A DNA stretch of 46,073 bases from Ilumatobacteraceae bacterium (GTDB taxonomy: Bacteria > Actinomycetota > Acidimicrobiia > Acidimicrobiales > Ilumatobacteraceae), in the NCBI GenBank assembly GCA_017856375.1, contig JAFMFC010000007.1:1-46073 (forward strand). The letters are read 5' to 3'. Position numbers and translations under genes: made by a program. Of the stretch, positions 24,595-33,079 are shown one piece after another; the first letter of the stretch is position 1, and every line of letters starts with the position of its first letter. Under the pieces are notes generated by a model. It worked only from the letters and a program-made list of their open reading frames with translations. It searched no databases and was not told the DNA's origin.

Positions 24595-25362
24595 GTGTCG
24601 AAATCCTCCACGAGAAGCGATCAGCCGGCCGAACCAGGCCTTCCACAACTCGACATCCGCCTTGCCCACTCTGCGCAAGATGCCGCGCTGATTTCCGAGC
24701 TCTTCGATCGAATCTGGTCGGTGAGGGGCATGGTTCCGCCAGAGATCATTACTGCCTGCCTGCACAACGGTGGGTACGGATCGGTGGCATGGTGGGGGGA
24801 TCGTCCGGTCGGTGCTGCCTTTGGGCTGGTGGGTGTGCCGCTCCGGGGCTCATCAGGGATAAACCTGCACTCTCATGCCGCAGGCGTGTTGAGCGAGGTC
24901 GGCTCACGGGATTTTGGTCGACTGATCAAGCACCATCAATGGCGATGGGCGAAGGAGCACGGCTTCGCCACCTGCACCTGGACGTTCGATCCACTCGTTA
25001 GACGTAACGCGTGGTTCAACATCGTGAAACTAGGGACGGAGGTGCTCGGCTATCACGTCAACTTCTATGGCGAATTGGTCGACGGAATCAATGCGGGTGA
25101 ACAGAGCGATCGCGTCCTCGTGCGGTGGCAGGTCGAAGGTCTCGATGCCCCGCCCGCGGGCACCGTCGTCGAACCACTAGATGGCGACGACATGATTCCC
25201 ACTCCTGCGGACATCGAATCGTTGCGCAAGGAGAACAGGGCCGAGTCGAGCAGATGGCGTGAGTTGCAGCGAGAGCAGTTCTTGGATTTGCAGGCCGGCG
25301 GCAAGTCTGTGGTCGGTCTGACGCGTGATTATGAATACGTGCTGCGAGGATGTGATCGATGA
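24595..25362 (+). CDS. GNAT-superfamily acyltransferase-like protein, racemase partner
   Basis: A 255-residue cytosolic protein resembling the predicted GNAT acyltransferases (COG3375-like) that sit next to OSBS/NSAR enzymes. The core has the GNAT pattern of acceptor site, beta strands (GSVAWWGDRPVGAAFGLVG) and helix (GRLIKHHQWRWAKEHGFATCTWTFDPL). In Geobacillus-type systems the partner N-succinylates D-amino acids using succinyl-CoA, preparing them for racemisation; the same job here is inference. It starts at GTG 24595 behind a leaderless-type promoter and overlaps the racemase ATG by 4 nt (ATGA). The C-terminal part (about 190-255) is charged and ends in a short GNAT-unrelated tail. Confidence 0.75.
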   Translation: MSKSSTRSDQPAEPGLPQLDIRLAHSAQDAALISELFDRIWSVRGMVPPEIITACLHNGGYGSVAWWGDRPVGAAFGLVGVPLRGSSGINLHSHAAGVLSEVGSRDFGRLIKHHQWRWAKEHGFATCTWTFDPLVRRNAWFNIVKLGTEVLGYHVNFYGELVDGINAGEQSDRVLVRWQVEGLDAPPAGTVVEPLDGDDMIPTPADIESLRKENRAESSRWRELQREQFLDLQAGGKSVVGLTRDYEYVLRGCDR

Positions 25363-26456
25363 TTCGCGGAATCGAACTGATCGATGCACGGATCGATCTC
25401 GTATCGCCGTTTCGCACGTCGTTCGGGACGCAGACCTACCGCGATCTGCTCTTCGTGAGAGTGCTCGATGATGATGTCGAGGGTTGGGGTGAGTGTGTGG
25501 CGATGTCCGAGCCGGGCTACTCCTCTGAATACATCGATGGATGTCGGGCGATGATCGAACGGTTTCTTCTGCCGTTCGTTGGTCCGCAGACCAGCGCGGA
25601 GCAATTTGTGGAACGAGCAAAGGAAGTGCGTGGCAACTACATGGCGAAAGCTGCAGTAGAAGCTGCATTACTCGATCGCCAGCTTCGACTTGCGGGGCAA
25701 TCGCTCGCCGAGTATCTGGGGGCGACGAAAGACCGTGTGGCGAGCGGAGTGTCGGTGGGGATTCAGTCGTCGATTGACGAGTTGATCAAGGTGGTCGGTG
25801 GATACTTGGCAGACGGGTACCTGCGCATCAAGTTGAAGATCGAGCCTGGTGCGGACATCGAGCAGGTCCGTGCGGTTCGCTCGACGTTCGGAGATGATCT
25901 TCTGCTGCAGGTGGATGCCAATGCTGCCTACTCGGTGGGCGATGCTGCTCATCTCGCCAAACTCGACGAATTCGATCTGCTGTTGATCGAGCAGCCGCTT
26001 CCCGAGGAAGACGTCGTGGGGCACGTGGATCTGGCCCGCGCGGTACGAACCCCGATTTGTCTAGACGAGTCGATCACCTCGTACGAAGTGGCTCGCGGCG
26101 CACTCGACATCGGTGCGTGCTCGATCATCAATATCAAGCCGGGACGCGTGGGCGGATTTATCGAGTCGAAGCGGATTCACGACCTCTGCCTCGATCGCGG
26201 AGTTCCCGTGTGGTGTGGCGGGATGCTCGAAACCGGCGTTGGACGTGCGGCAAACCTTGCTCTCGCGGCGCTGCCTGGCTTCACTCTGCCCGGCGATACG
26301 TCTGCTTCCAGTCGCTATTTCGCCGAGGACGTCACCGAGCCATTCGTGCTAGAGGGCGGACACTTGGGTGTGCCTACTGAACCCGGCGCTTCGCGTCACC
26401 CATTGGCGGCGCAACTTGAGAAAATGGAAGTCAGACGGACGAGTCACCACCTTTAA
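25359..26456 (+). CDS. menC: Enolase-superfamily N-succinylamino acid racemase / o-succinylbenzoate synthase
   Basis: A 365-residue enolase-superfamily enzyme with a complete active site: KLK at 158-160 (acid/base Lys160), metal ligands Asp186 (VDAN), Glu211 (IEQP) and Asp236 (LDES), and Lys260 (NIKPGRVGG). The family either dehydrates SHCHC to o-succinylbenzoate in menaquinone synthesis or racemises N-succinylamino acids; some do both. No other men gene is nearby, while a GNAT-like gene is coupled to it. That favours racemase (converting D- to L-amino acids together with a deacylase), but a menaquinone role cannot be excluded. Confidence 0.88.
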   Translation: MIRGIELIDARIDLVSPFRTSFGTQTYRDLLFVRVLDDDVEGWGECVAMSEPGYSSEYIDGCRAMIERFLLPFVGPQTSAEQFVERAKEVRGNYMAKAAVEAALLDRQLRLAGQSLAEYLGATKDRVASGVSVGIQSSIDELIKVVGGYLADGYLRIKLKIEPGADIEQVRAVRSTFGDDLLLQVDANAAYSVGDAAHLAKLDEFDLLLIEQPLPEEDVVGHVDLARAVRTPICLDESITSYEVARGALDIGACSIINIKPGRVGGFIESKRIHDLCLDRGVPVWCGGMLETGVGRAANLALAALPGFTLPGDTSASSRYFAEDVTEPFVLEGGHLGVPTEPGASRHPLAAQLEKMEVRRTSHHL

Positions 26457-26457
26457 T

Positions 26458-26489
26458 TCGTCTGACTACCTACTCGTCTGTCTACCTAG
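26458..26489. repeat. Two-copy 16-bp imperfect direct repeat
   Basis: TCGTCTGACTACCTAC is followed at once by TCGTCTGTCTACCTAG, 14 of 16 positions alike, between the racemase stop and tRNA-Pro. The first copy can also pair with GTCAGACG near the end of the racemase gene, forming a possible weak terminator. Confidence 0.5.
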
Positions 26490-26497
26490 ATATTGAG

Positions 26498-26570
26498 TCG
26501 GGGAGGGGGGACTTGAACCCCCGGCCTCCTGGTCCCAAACCAGGCGCGCTACCAACTGCGCCACCCCCCG
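26498..26570 (-). tRNA. tRNA-Pro (anticodon TGG)
   Basis: The - strand gives a 73-nt cloverleaf. The acceptor arm CGGGGGG pairs with CTCCCCG through one G-T pair, the anticodon stem CCTGG/CCAGG encloses TTTGGGA (anticodon TGG), and the T arm contains GGTTCAAGTC. The discriminator is A. CCA is not encoded, unlike in tRNA-Gly above. Confidence 0.95.
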
Positions 26571-26608
26571 GGTGATGATCAGCCTAGGAGTTGTCTAGGC
26601 GTGAACCT

Positions 26609-26881
26609 TCAGGACGCCCGCTTGGCTTGTTTGGCGATGCGCTTTGCTGCCTTGCCCAATGGAGTCAAATGGCGGTGATCGAGATCGCCAAGCTCGACAC
26701 CGTTGTCGAACAACACGCGATAACGCAACCAATTGAAACCATTCGAAAGGATGACCTTGCCCTGGGTGCCTTGCGGCGCACCTTCAAGGTCGACCGATGA
26801 CTCAACGCGATCGCCGATGGCGAGGTTGATCTGCCCCTCGTGCGGCTTGGCCAATGCATGGGGTTTCCACGAGGCTGTCAC
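26609..26881 (-). CDS. Small basic protein of unknown function
   Basis: A 90-residue protein that I do not recognise. The middle (GDRVESSV...GTQGKVILSNGFNWLRYRVLFDNGVELGDL) reads like a small beta-barrel with the spacing of SH3- or KOW-type folds. The C-terminus is strongly basic (KAAKRIAKQAKRAS), which would suit nucleic acid binding (inference). I choose GTG 26881 because TACCCT lies 8 nt upstream; the ORF track version of 182 residues runs into tig on the other strand. It is divergent from tig and shares its promoter core. Confidence 0.65.
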   Translation of the reverse strand: MTASWKPHALAKPHEGQINLAIGDRVESSVDLEGAPQGTQGKVILSNGFNWLRYRVLFDNGVELGDLDHRHLTPLGKAAKRIAKQAKRAS

Positions 26882-26889
26882 GAACGCCA

Positions 26890-26899
26890 AGGGTACACT
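26890..26899. promoter_or_regulatory. Overlapping divergent -10 boxes
   Basis: On the + strand TACACT (26894-26899) lies 9 nt before the tig GTG. On the - strand TACCCT (26895-26890) lies 8 nt before the small gene's GTG. The two boxes share the central TA, so polymerase can probably melt this site for only one direction at a time. Both transcripts would be leaderless or nearly so. Confidence 0.65.
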
Positions 26900-26908
26900 T
26901 TGCGCCCT

Positions 26909-28240
26909 GTGAAAAGCACGATTGAGAACCTCGAAGGCAACAAAGTCAAGCTCGTAGTCGAGATTGACGAGGCGGAATTCGACCGCAACATCGACGAAGC
27001 GTTTCGCAAGATCGCCAAGCAGGTGCGCATCCCCGGCTTCCGTCAAGGCAAGGCGCCGCGCCAATTGCTTCAAGCTCAGATCGGCTTGGACGCCGCCCGC
27101 TCGCAGGCTCTGCAGGACTCGATTCCCGAGTACCTGGCAATGGCCGTGCGTGAACACAACGTCGACTTGATCGCCACCCCCGATGTGCAGGTCACTAAAG
27201 GTGAGACGGCCGGCCCCATCGGTTTTGATGCCACCTGTGAGGTGCGCCCAGAGATTCAGGTGCCGGGGTACAAAGGTTTGCGCGTCGAGTTGCCCTCGCT
27301 CGAAGTCAGCGACGCCGAGATTGTCGAGGCCGTGGATTCAGAGCGCAAGCGCCATGGAAAACTCGTCGATGCAGATCGAGCCATCCAACAAGGCGACCAT
27401 GTTGCACTCGACCTCACGGGTGTTCGTGAAGGTAATCCCGTGCCGGGATTGAACGTCGATGACTGGTTGTATGAAGTGGGCAAGGGATGGGTGTCGCCCA
27501 GTTTCGACTCGAAGTTGATCGGTGCAACCCTTGGTCAAAAAATTGAATTCAGTGAGGCGCCGAACGGCACGACCGACGAAGCGGAATTGACGATCACCGT
27601 GAAGAAGATTCAAGAAATGGTGCTCGACGAGTTGACCGACGAGTGGGTCTCCTCAAACGTTGCCGAATTCGACACAGTTGATGCGTGGAAATCTTCTCTG
27701 CGCGAGCGAATTGGCGAGCTGAAGTTGAACCAGGCGCGCAGCGTCTTTGTTGAGCGCACCACTGCAGCGTTGGCGACTCTCGTCGAGATCGAACTTCCTG
27801 AGGCGATGGTGACGAAAGACCTCCAGGTCCGAGTGCGCAACATGGTGGAGCAGTTCCAGAGTCAGGGAATCGCGCTCGACCAATGGCTTTCCGCCACCGG
27901 TCAATCAACGCAATCGTTCATCGATGCAATGCGCGAGGATTCGGTCCGCGCAGTGAAGATCGATCTTGCGCTGCGAGCAGTTGCCAAGGCCGAGTCGATC
28001 GACGCCCTTCAGGAAGACATCGACAAGGAGATTGACCGAATCGCGATGCAACTCGGACGCAAGCGAGATCAGGTACGAAAGGCTTACGAGCAGAACGACG
28101 CGATCGAGGAGCTCGCCGCGCAGATTCGCAAGTCGAAAGCCGTCGATTGGTTACTGCGCAACTCGCAACTCGTTGATGCCGAAGGCAAGGCCGTCGACTC
28201 ACAGACATTGTTCGGCGACGAGCAGGACTCTGAGTCATAG
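26909..28240 (+). CDS. tig: Trigger factor, ribosome-bound chaperone
   Basis: A 443-residue chaperone and peptidyl-prolyl isomerase that binds nascent chains at the ribosome exit. The ribosome-docking signature is seen as [14 protein letters not shown] near residue 45. The FKBP-like domain follows (about 150-240: [11 protein letters not shown]...). The helical C-terminal arm domain fills the rest. The true start is GTG 26909 ([15 protein letters not shown], as in the family); the ORF track's ATG 23 codons earlier would begin upstream of the promoter. It heads the tig-clpP-clpX region. Confidence 0.95.
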   Translation: MKSTIENLEGNKVKLVVEIDEAEFDRNIDEAFRKIAKQVRIPGFRQGKAPRQLLQAQIGLDAARSQALQDSIPEYLAMAVREHNVDLIATPDVQVTKGETAGPIGFDATCEVRPEIQVPGYKGLRVELPSLEVSDAEIVEAVDSERKRHGKLVDADRAIQQGDHVALDLTGVREGNPVPGLNVDDWLYEVGKGWVSPSFDSKLIGATLGQKIEFSEAPNGTTDEAELTITVKKIQEMVLDELTDEWVSSNVAEFDTVDAWKSSLRERIGELKLNQARSVFVERTTAALATLVEIELPEAMVTKDLQVRVRNMVEQFQSQGIALDQWLSATGQSTQSFIDAMREDSVRAVKIDLALRAVAKAESIDALQEDIDKEIDRIAMQLGRKRDQVRKAYEQNDAIEELAAQIRKSKAVDWLLRNSQLVDAEGKAVDSQTLFGDEQDSES

Positions 28241-28253
28241 GCCCAAACGCGAC

Positions 28254-28259
28254 TAGATT
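28254..28259 (+). promoter_or_regulatory. Possible -10 box for clpP
   Basis: TAGATT lies 19 nt before the clpP ATG, leaving room for a short leader with the ribosome site GGGGGGAG. No good -35 box is seen. Confidence 0.4.
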
Positions 28260-28278
28260 CGCGGGGGGAGATGATCTG

Positions 28279-28917
28279 ATGAAGCCTGAGCAACTGATTC
28301 GCAACTATTACGTCCCGAACGTCACGGAACAGACCAGCCGCGGTGAGCGCGTCTACGACCTCTACTCGCGTTTGCTCAAGGAGAACATCATTTTCCTCGG
28401 CACTCCGATCGATGACACGATTGCCAACCTGATTTGCGCTCAGTTGATTCACCTGGAGAGCGAGAATCCAGACAAGGACATCAACATCTACATCAACAGT
28501 CCGGGCGGCGACATCACGGCTTTGTTCGCCATTTACGACACGATGCAGTTCATCAAAAACGACATCGCGACGATTTGTCTTGGACAGGCAGCATCAGCGG
28601 CTGCCGTGTTGCTTGCAGCAGGAACAAAGGGCAAGCGACTCGCTTTGCCGCACTCCAGAGTGTTGCTGCACCAGCCCTATGGGCAGGTGGGCTACTCACA
28701 AGTCACCGACCTGGAGATAGCTGCCCGAGAAATCCTGCGGATGCGCGAATTGCTCGAAGGGATCCTCGCTAAGCACACGGGGCAGACAATCGACCGTGTT
28801 CACCAGGACACCGATCGCGACTTCGTGATGGAGGCCCCGGCGGCTCTCGAATATGGCGTGATTGATGAAATCATCAGTACCCGTCAGATGGTGGATCGCA
28901 CAGGTCCCATCCGCTGA
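28279..28917 (+). CDS. clpP: ATP-dependent Clp protease proteolytic subunit, ClpP2 type
   Basis: A 212-residue serine protease subunit that forms a barrel with the ClpX unfoldase. The catalytic triad is visible: Ser106 in GQAASAAAV, His131 in VLLHQP and Asp181 in DRDF. The [14 protein letters not shown] segment and the start RNYYVPNV resemble actinobacterial ClpP2 rather than ClpP1. Actinobacteria usually carry clpP1 and clpP2 side by side here; only this one is present between tig and clpX. GGGGGGAG precedes the ATG. Confidence 0.95.
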   Translation: MKPEQLIRNYYVPNVTEQTSRGERVYDLYSRLLKENIIFLGTPIDDTIANLICAQLIHLESENPDKDINIYINSPGGDITALFAIYDTMQFIKNDIATICLGQAASAAAVLLAAGTKGKRLALPHSRVLLHQPYGQVGYSQVTDLEIAAREILRMRELLEGILAKHTGQTIDRVHQDTDRDFVMEAPAALEYGVIDEIISTRQMVDRTGPIR

Positions 28918-28922
28918 TCGCC

Positions 28923-28928
28923 TAGTTT
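28923..28928 (+). promoter_or_regulatory. -10 box, leaderless-type promoter for clpX
   Basis: TAGTTT ends 7 nt before the clpX GTG, in the 18-nt gap after clpP. It would let clpX be transcribed without a leader. Confidence 0.6.
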
Positions 28929-28935
28929 TGAAGGC

Positions 28936-30207
28936 GTGGCGAAATTCGGAGACACAGCCGAACTGGTGAAATGCTCCTTCTGCGGTAAGTCGCAGAAGCA
29001 GGTTAAAAAGTTGATTGCCGGTCCCGGCGTGTACATCTGCGACGAGTGCATCGACCTGTGTAACGAGATCATCGACGAGGAGTTCACTCAGCAGGGTGAC
29101 CCCAGCATTGACCAACTCCCGGTGCCGCGAGACATCCGCGCATTCCTCGACGAGTACGTCGTTGGTCAAGATCAGGCCAAGAAAGTGCTCGCAGTTGCCG
29201 TGTTCAATCATTACCGACGAATCAAGCATCGCGGTGGAGTGAAGCGAGACGACGTCGAATTGCAGAAGAGCAACGTGTTGCTTCTCGGCCCGACTGGTTG
29301 CGGCAAAACGCACATGGCTCAGACGCTTGCTCGATTATTGAATGTGCCCTTCGCGATTGCCGATGCAACCGCACTCACCGAAGCGGGTTACGTGGGCGAA
29401 GATGTCGAAAACATCCTGCTCAAGTTGCTGCAAGCAGCAGATTTTGATGTCAAGCGCGCCGAGACGGGCATCGTCTACATCGACGAGATCGACAAGGTGG
29501 CACGCAAGAGCGAGAACCCGTCGATCACTCGGGATGTCTCAGGTGAGGGTGTGCAGCAGGCATTGCTGAAGATTCTCGAGGGAACGGTGGCGTCAGTGCC
29601 GCCGCAGGGTGGTCGCAAGCATCCGCATCAAGAATTCATCCAGATCGACACAACGAACGTGTTGTTCATCGTTGGCGGTGCATTCGCAGGACTCGAACAG
29701 ATCATCGAGTCGCGAATCGGTCACAAGGGCGTTGGGTTCCATGCCAACGTGTTGTCCAAGCACGAGAAGGATCCAGGTGAGTTGTTTGCCCAAGTTCTGC
29801 CGGAAGATCTCCTGAAGTTCGGCATGATTCCCGAATTTGTCGGACGTTTGCCGATGATCGGCGCGGTTCACAGCCTCGACCGCGCAGCGCTGATCAAGAT
29901 CCTGACCGAGCCGAAGAACGCCTTGCTCAAGCAGTACCAGAAGTTCTTCGAATTCGAAGACATCGAACTTGAGGTGACCCAGGCTGCGATGGATGCGATC
30001 GCTGATCAGGCGCTCGTGCGTGCCACGGGGGCACGCGGTCTGCGGGCGATCCTCGAGGAAGTGCTGTTGAACGTGATGTATGAGATGCCGGGGCGAACAG
30101 ATGTCGCCAAGGTGGTAGTCGATGTAGACGCCGTGACCGGAGCGGGAGCTCCGACGGTCGTGCCGCGATCAGCCCGCGCCACTCGTCAGCGTCGCGCTGC
30201 TTCTTGA
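28936..30207 (+). CDS. clpX: ATP-dependent Clp protease ATP-binding subunit ClpX
   Basis: A 423-residue AAA+ unfoldase feeding substrates to ClpP. The N-terminal zinc domain has Cys13, Cys16, Cys35 and Cys38 (CSFCG...CDEC). Walker A is GPTGCGKT (118-125), the pore loop GYVGEDVEN (151-159), Walker [11 protein letters not shown]. The tail after residue 405 is short and basic ([13 protein letters not shown]). The start is GTG 28936, giving [13 protein letters not shown] as in the family. Confidence 0.97.
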   Translation: MAKFGDTAELVKCSFCGKSQKQVKKLIAGPGVYICDECIDLCNEIIDEEFTQQGDPSIDQLPVPRDIRAFLDEYVVGQDQAKKVLAVAVFNHYRRIKHRGGVKRDDVELQKSNVLLLGPTGCGKTHMAQTLARLLNVPFAIADATALTEAGYVGEDVENILLKLLQAADFDVKRAETGIVYIDEIDKVARKSENPSITRDVSGEGVQQALLKILEGTVASVPPQGGRKHPHQEFIQIDTTNVLFIVGGAFAGLEQIIESRIGHKGVGFHANVLSKHEKDPGELFAQVLPEDLLKFGMIPEFVGRLPMIGAVHSLDRAALIKILTEPKNALLKQYQKFFEFEDIELEVTQAAMDAIADQALVRATGARGLRAILEEVLLNVMYEMPGRTDVAKVVVDVDAVTGAGAPTVVPRSARATRQRRAAS

Positions 30208-30212
30208 CCCAA

Positions 30213-30218
30213 TAGCGT
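30213..30218 (+). promoter_or_regulatory. -10 box, leaderless-type promoter for folC
   Basis: TAGCGT ends 9 nt before the folC ATG in the 20-nt gap after clpX. There is no ribosome site. Confidence 0.5.
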
Positions 30219-30227
30219 TCTCCTTCC

Positions 30228-31520
30228 ATGAATTTCGAAGAGGCACTTCGCTACCTCGACGAGCACGCGAGCTACGACAAGACGGGGCGCGTCGACGAAC
30301 CGTCGCTCGCCAACATCCGTGCATTGATGAGTGTCATGGACAACCCGCAAGAGTCGTTCCCGGTAATTCACGTGACGGGAACGAACGGCAAGGGTTCGAC
30401 CACGCAGATCGTGAGCAAGTTGTTGATGGCTCACGGATTGAAAGTTGGTACCTACACGAGCCCACACCTCGAAGATCTGACCGAACGTATTTCCCGCAAC
30501 GGAGAGCCGATTGCTCATGAAGACTTTGCGGAGGTAGTCGCAGCAGTGGCCCGCGTCGAGGGGTTGGCGGGAGTTCGACCGACTTATTTCGAGATCATGA
30601 CTGCGGCTGCATTTCGGTACTTCGCGGACGAGGCAGTGGATGTCGGCGTCATCGAGGTCGGAATGCTCGGACGATGGGATGCCACCAATGTCGTTCGGTC
30701 GGAAATTGCGGTGATTACGAACATCGCACTCGATCACACGGAATTCGCTGGGCCGACTCTGCAGGACATTGCTCGCGAGAAGGTAGGCATCTCCAAGCCG
30801 GCAAGTTCACTGGTGGTGGGTGATGAAAACCCTGCGCTCGATCACATTTGGAGTTCGGCAGAGCGGACCAAGTTGCTGAAGCGCGGCTATGACTTCGAAC
30901 TCATGGACAACCAATTAGCGGTTGGTGGGCGCTTGATCGACGTGCGGACGTCCCGTCGTTTCTACGAACAACTGCACGTTCCATTGCATGGTCGACACCA
31001 GGGAGACAACGCATCGATTGCGCTGATGGCGGTGGAAGAGTTCTTCGATGCGCCACTCTCCGACGCTGTCGTCAACGAGGGAATGTCGTCGGTTGAAATG
31101 CCGGGTCGTTTCGAGGTGATGGGACATCAGCCACTCGTGATCATCGACGGCGCCCATAACCCCGCTGGAGCAGACGTTTGTGCACAGGTCTTCTTCGAGG
31201 ACTTCACGATTGCGGGCCGACGAACTCTGGTGGTGGGCTCATTGCGTGGGCGAGAGCCAATCGACATGTTGTCCGCATTGCGAGCTGATGAATTCGATCG
31301 GGTGATCTGCTGCACGGCGCCGTCCCCGCGAGCAGTGTCGGCAGCGGAGTTGGCGGCAACCGCACGAACGATGGGCTGTGAGCGAGTCGATGTGGTGGAA
31401 GATGTGGCGGAGGCTTGTCGTCGCGCGACTGCAGAGTCGGGTGAGGATGACGCGGTCTTGATTGCCGGTTCGCTCTACGTCGTAGGTAGTGCGCGTGCCT
31501 ATCTGCGCCGTAGCCTGTGA
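30228..31520 (+). CDS. folC: Folylpolyglutamate synthase / dihydrofolate synthase
   Basis: A 430-residue Mur-ligase-superfamily enzyme. It joins glutamate to dihydropteroate and extends folate polyglutamate tails. The P-loop is VTGTNGKGSTT (49-59). TYTSPHLEDLTERI is the family's folate/omega-loop region, and VIIDGAHNPAG is the C-terminal glutamate-ligase motif. In many actinobacteria valS stands between clpX and folC; here they are adjacent. Ndk follows after 4 nt. Confidence 0.94.
   Translation: MNFEEALRYLDEHASYDKTGRVDEPSLANIRALMSVMDNPQESFPVIHVTGTNGKGSTTQIVSKLLMAHGLKVGTYTSPHLEDLTERISRNGEPIAHEDFAEVVAAVARVEGLAGVRPTYFEIMTAAAFRYFADEAVDVGVIEVGMLGRWDATNVVRSEIAVITNIALDHTEFAGPTLQDIAREKVGISKPASSLVVGDENPALDHIWSSAERTKLLKRGYDFELMDNQLAVGGRLIDVRTSRRFYEQLHVPLHGRHQGDNASIALMAVEEFFDAPLSDAVVNEGMSSVEMPGRFEVMGHQPLVIIDGAHNPAGADVCAQVFFEDFTIAGRRTLVVGSLRGREPIDMLSALRADEFDRVICCTAPSPRAVSAAELAATARTMGCERVDVVEDVAEACRRATAESGEDDAVLIAGSLYVVGSARAYLRRSL
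31511..31516 (+). promoter_or_regulatory. -10 box, leaderless-type promoter for ndk
   Basis: TAGCCT lies inside the last codons of folC and ends 8 nt before the ndk GTG, with no ribosome site. Confidence 0.55.
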
Positions 31521-31524
31521 CCTC

Positions 31525-31938
31525 GTGAGCAACAGAACCCTCGTCCTTCTCAAGCCTGACGCCGTCGAACGCGGACTGGTCGGCAACATCATCAACCGAT
31601 TCGAAACCAAGGGACTGCGCCTCGCAGCCATGGAGTTGCGAACACTCGACGAGGCGACGCTCGAGCGTCACTACGAGGAACACAAGGGCAAGGGCTTCTA
31701 CGCCGAACTCGTCAAGTTCATGTCGCGTGGTCCCGTGGTCGCAATGGCTGTCGAGGGTCCGGAAGACACGTGGGAGATCGTGCGCGGAATGATGGGAGCC
31801 ACCAATCCGCGTCAGGCAGCACCCGGCACGATTCGCGGTGATCTCGGCACCATCTTCACCGAGAACTTGGTGCACGGTAGCGACTCCGCTGAATCGGCGA
31901 AGCGCGAACTCGGCATTTTCTTCCCGACGCTCAAGTAA
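31525..31938 (+). CDS. ndk: Nucleoside diphosphate kinase
   Basis: A 137-residue kinase moving the gamma phosphate of ATP onto NDPs, keeping NTP and dNTP pools balanced. It has LVLLKPDAVERGLVG near the start, and the phosphohistidine His117 in ENLVHGSDSAESA. The GTG at 31525 gives the family's normal start (SNRTLVLLKPD); the ORF track's 149-residue form begins inside folC. A GC hairpin (GCCCCCTT-gag-AAGGGGC, 31955-31972) after the stop may terminate it weakly. Confidence 0.96.
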   Translation: MSNRTLVLLKPDAVERGLVGNIINRFETKGLRLAAMELRTLDEATLERHYEEHKGKGFYAELVKFMSRGPVVAMAVEGPEDTWEIVRGMMGATNPRQAAPGTIRGDLGTIFTENLVHGSDSAESAKRELGIFFPTLK

Positions 31939-31980
31939 CGGCTTTGCGAGAGGCGCCCCCTTGAGAAGGGGCTCGCTCGG

Positions 31981-32025
31981 TAGCATTTTGGGCTATTCAG
32001 GCGTGGAACACGCCGAGGAGATCTA
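31981..32025 (+). promoter_or_regulatory. mreB promoter and leader with hairpin before ribosome site
   Basis: TAGCAT (31981-31986) is a likely -10 box, leaving a leader of about 35-40 nt. The leader holds a 6-bp hairpin GGCGTG-gaa-CACGCC (32000-32014), directly followed by the ribosome site GAGGAG. This is one of the few clearly leadered genes in this half of the window. Confidence 0.5.
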
Positions 32026-32028
32026 TTC

Positions 32029-33060
32029 ATGGCTGGTGGTTCACTGACGCTCGGGCGAGACATCGCCATCGACCTCGGAACTGCCAACACGCTCATCTAT
32101 GTGCGTGGAGCGGGGGTCGTATTGGATGAGCCGTCTACGGCGGCCGTCGACGCCAAGTCTGGGCAATTGGTGGCGGTGGGCTGGGAAGCAAAACGAATGT
32201 GGGGAAGAGCGCCGAAGAACATTCGTCTGGTGCGCCCATTGAAGGACGGGGTGATCGCTGATTTCGATGTCTGCGAGAAGATGTTGCGCCAGTTCATTCA
32301 GATGGTCAATCCGAATCGCTGGAACAAGCCGCGGATGATCATTGCCGTACCGTCCGATGTCACCGGAGTGGAACGCCGAGCGGTGCAGGATGCGGCTGAG
32401 TTTGCCGGTGCTCGTCGTCCCGTTTACATCATTGAAGAGCCGATGGCCGCAGCAATCGGTGCCGGCCTACCCGTGCACTTGCCGAGCGCAAATCTGATCG
32501 TGGACATTGGAGGTGGCACTACCGAAGTGGCCGTCATCTCGATGGGTGGCATTGTGACGGCGCACTCGGCGCGTGTGGCCGGTGACGAATTGAACGAATC
32601 GGTCATCGCAATGTTCCGCCGCGAGTTCGGTCTCGACATCGGTGAGAACACGGCGGAAGAGATCAAGATTCAAATTGGTTCGGCATGGCCATTGGCAGAC
32701 GAACTCACGGCCGATGTCGGGGGGCGCGACGCTCGAACAGGATTGCCTCGCACCCAGGCGGTGACGAGCGAGCAGATTCGATCAGCGATGGAGGAGCCGA
32801 TCCAGCTGATCATTGATGCCATCAAGACCACACTCGAGCGAACGCCACCTGAACTGGCCGCCGACATCATCAACAACGGGTTGATGCTTTCTGGCGGTGG
32901 AGCGTTGTTGACCGGTTTGCCGGAGCGGGTGGCTGCGGATACCGGAATTGAGGCGCACGTTGCCGAGGATCCGTTGTTGTCGGTGGTGTATGGCTGTGGC
33001 ATGACGCTCGACAACCTGGATGCGATGAAGGACATCGCCCGAACCTCGCACCTGGAATAG
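32029..33060 (+). CDS. mreB: Rod-shape-determining actin homologue MreB
   Basis: A 343-residue bacterial actin that forms membrane-attached filaments guiding lateral cell-wall synthesis. The phosphate-1 motif is DIAIDLGTANTLIYV, phosphate-2 LIVDIGGGTTEVAVI, and the adenosine motif LSGGGALLTG. The strong ribosome site GAGGAG precedes the ATG. It leads the gene set mreBCD-mrdA-rodA, so this actinomycete probably elongates along its side walls or at least retains an elongasome. Confidence 0.97.
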   Translation: MAGGSLTLGRDIAIDLGTANTLIYVRGAGVVLDEPSTAAVDAKSGQLVAVGWEAKRMWGRAPKNIRLVRPLKDGVIADFDVCEKMLRQFIQMVNPNRWNKPRMIIAVPSDVTGVERRAVQDAAEFAGARRPVYIIEEPMAAAIGAGLPVHLPSANLIVDIGGGTTEVAVISMGGIVTAHSARVAGDELNESVIAMFRREFGLDIGENTAEEIKIQIGSAWPLADELTADVGGRDARTGLPRTQAVTSEQIRSAMEEPIQLIIDAIKTTLERTPPELAADIINNGLMLSGGGALLTGLPERVAADTGIEAHVAEDPLLSVVYGCGMTLDNLDAMKDIARTSHLE

Positions 33061-33079
33061 GAAACCCGGAACTCGCCGC

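Noticed and set aside
31955-31986. TTGAGA / TAGCAT as a full -35/-10 promoter for mreB
   Set aside because: The spacer is only 14 nt and TTGAGA lies within a hairpin after ndk; only the -10 box is kept.
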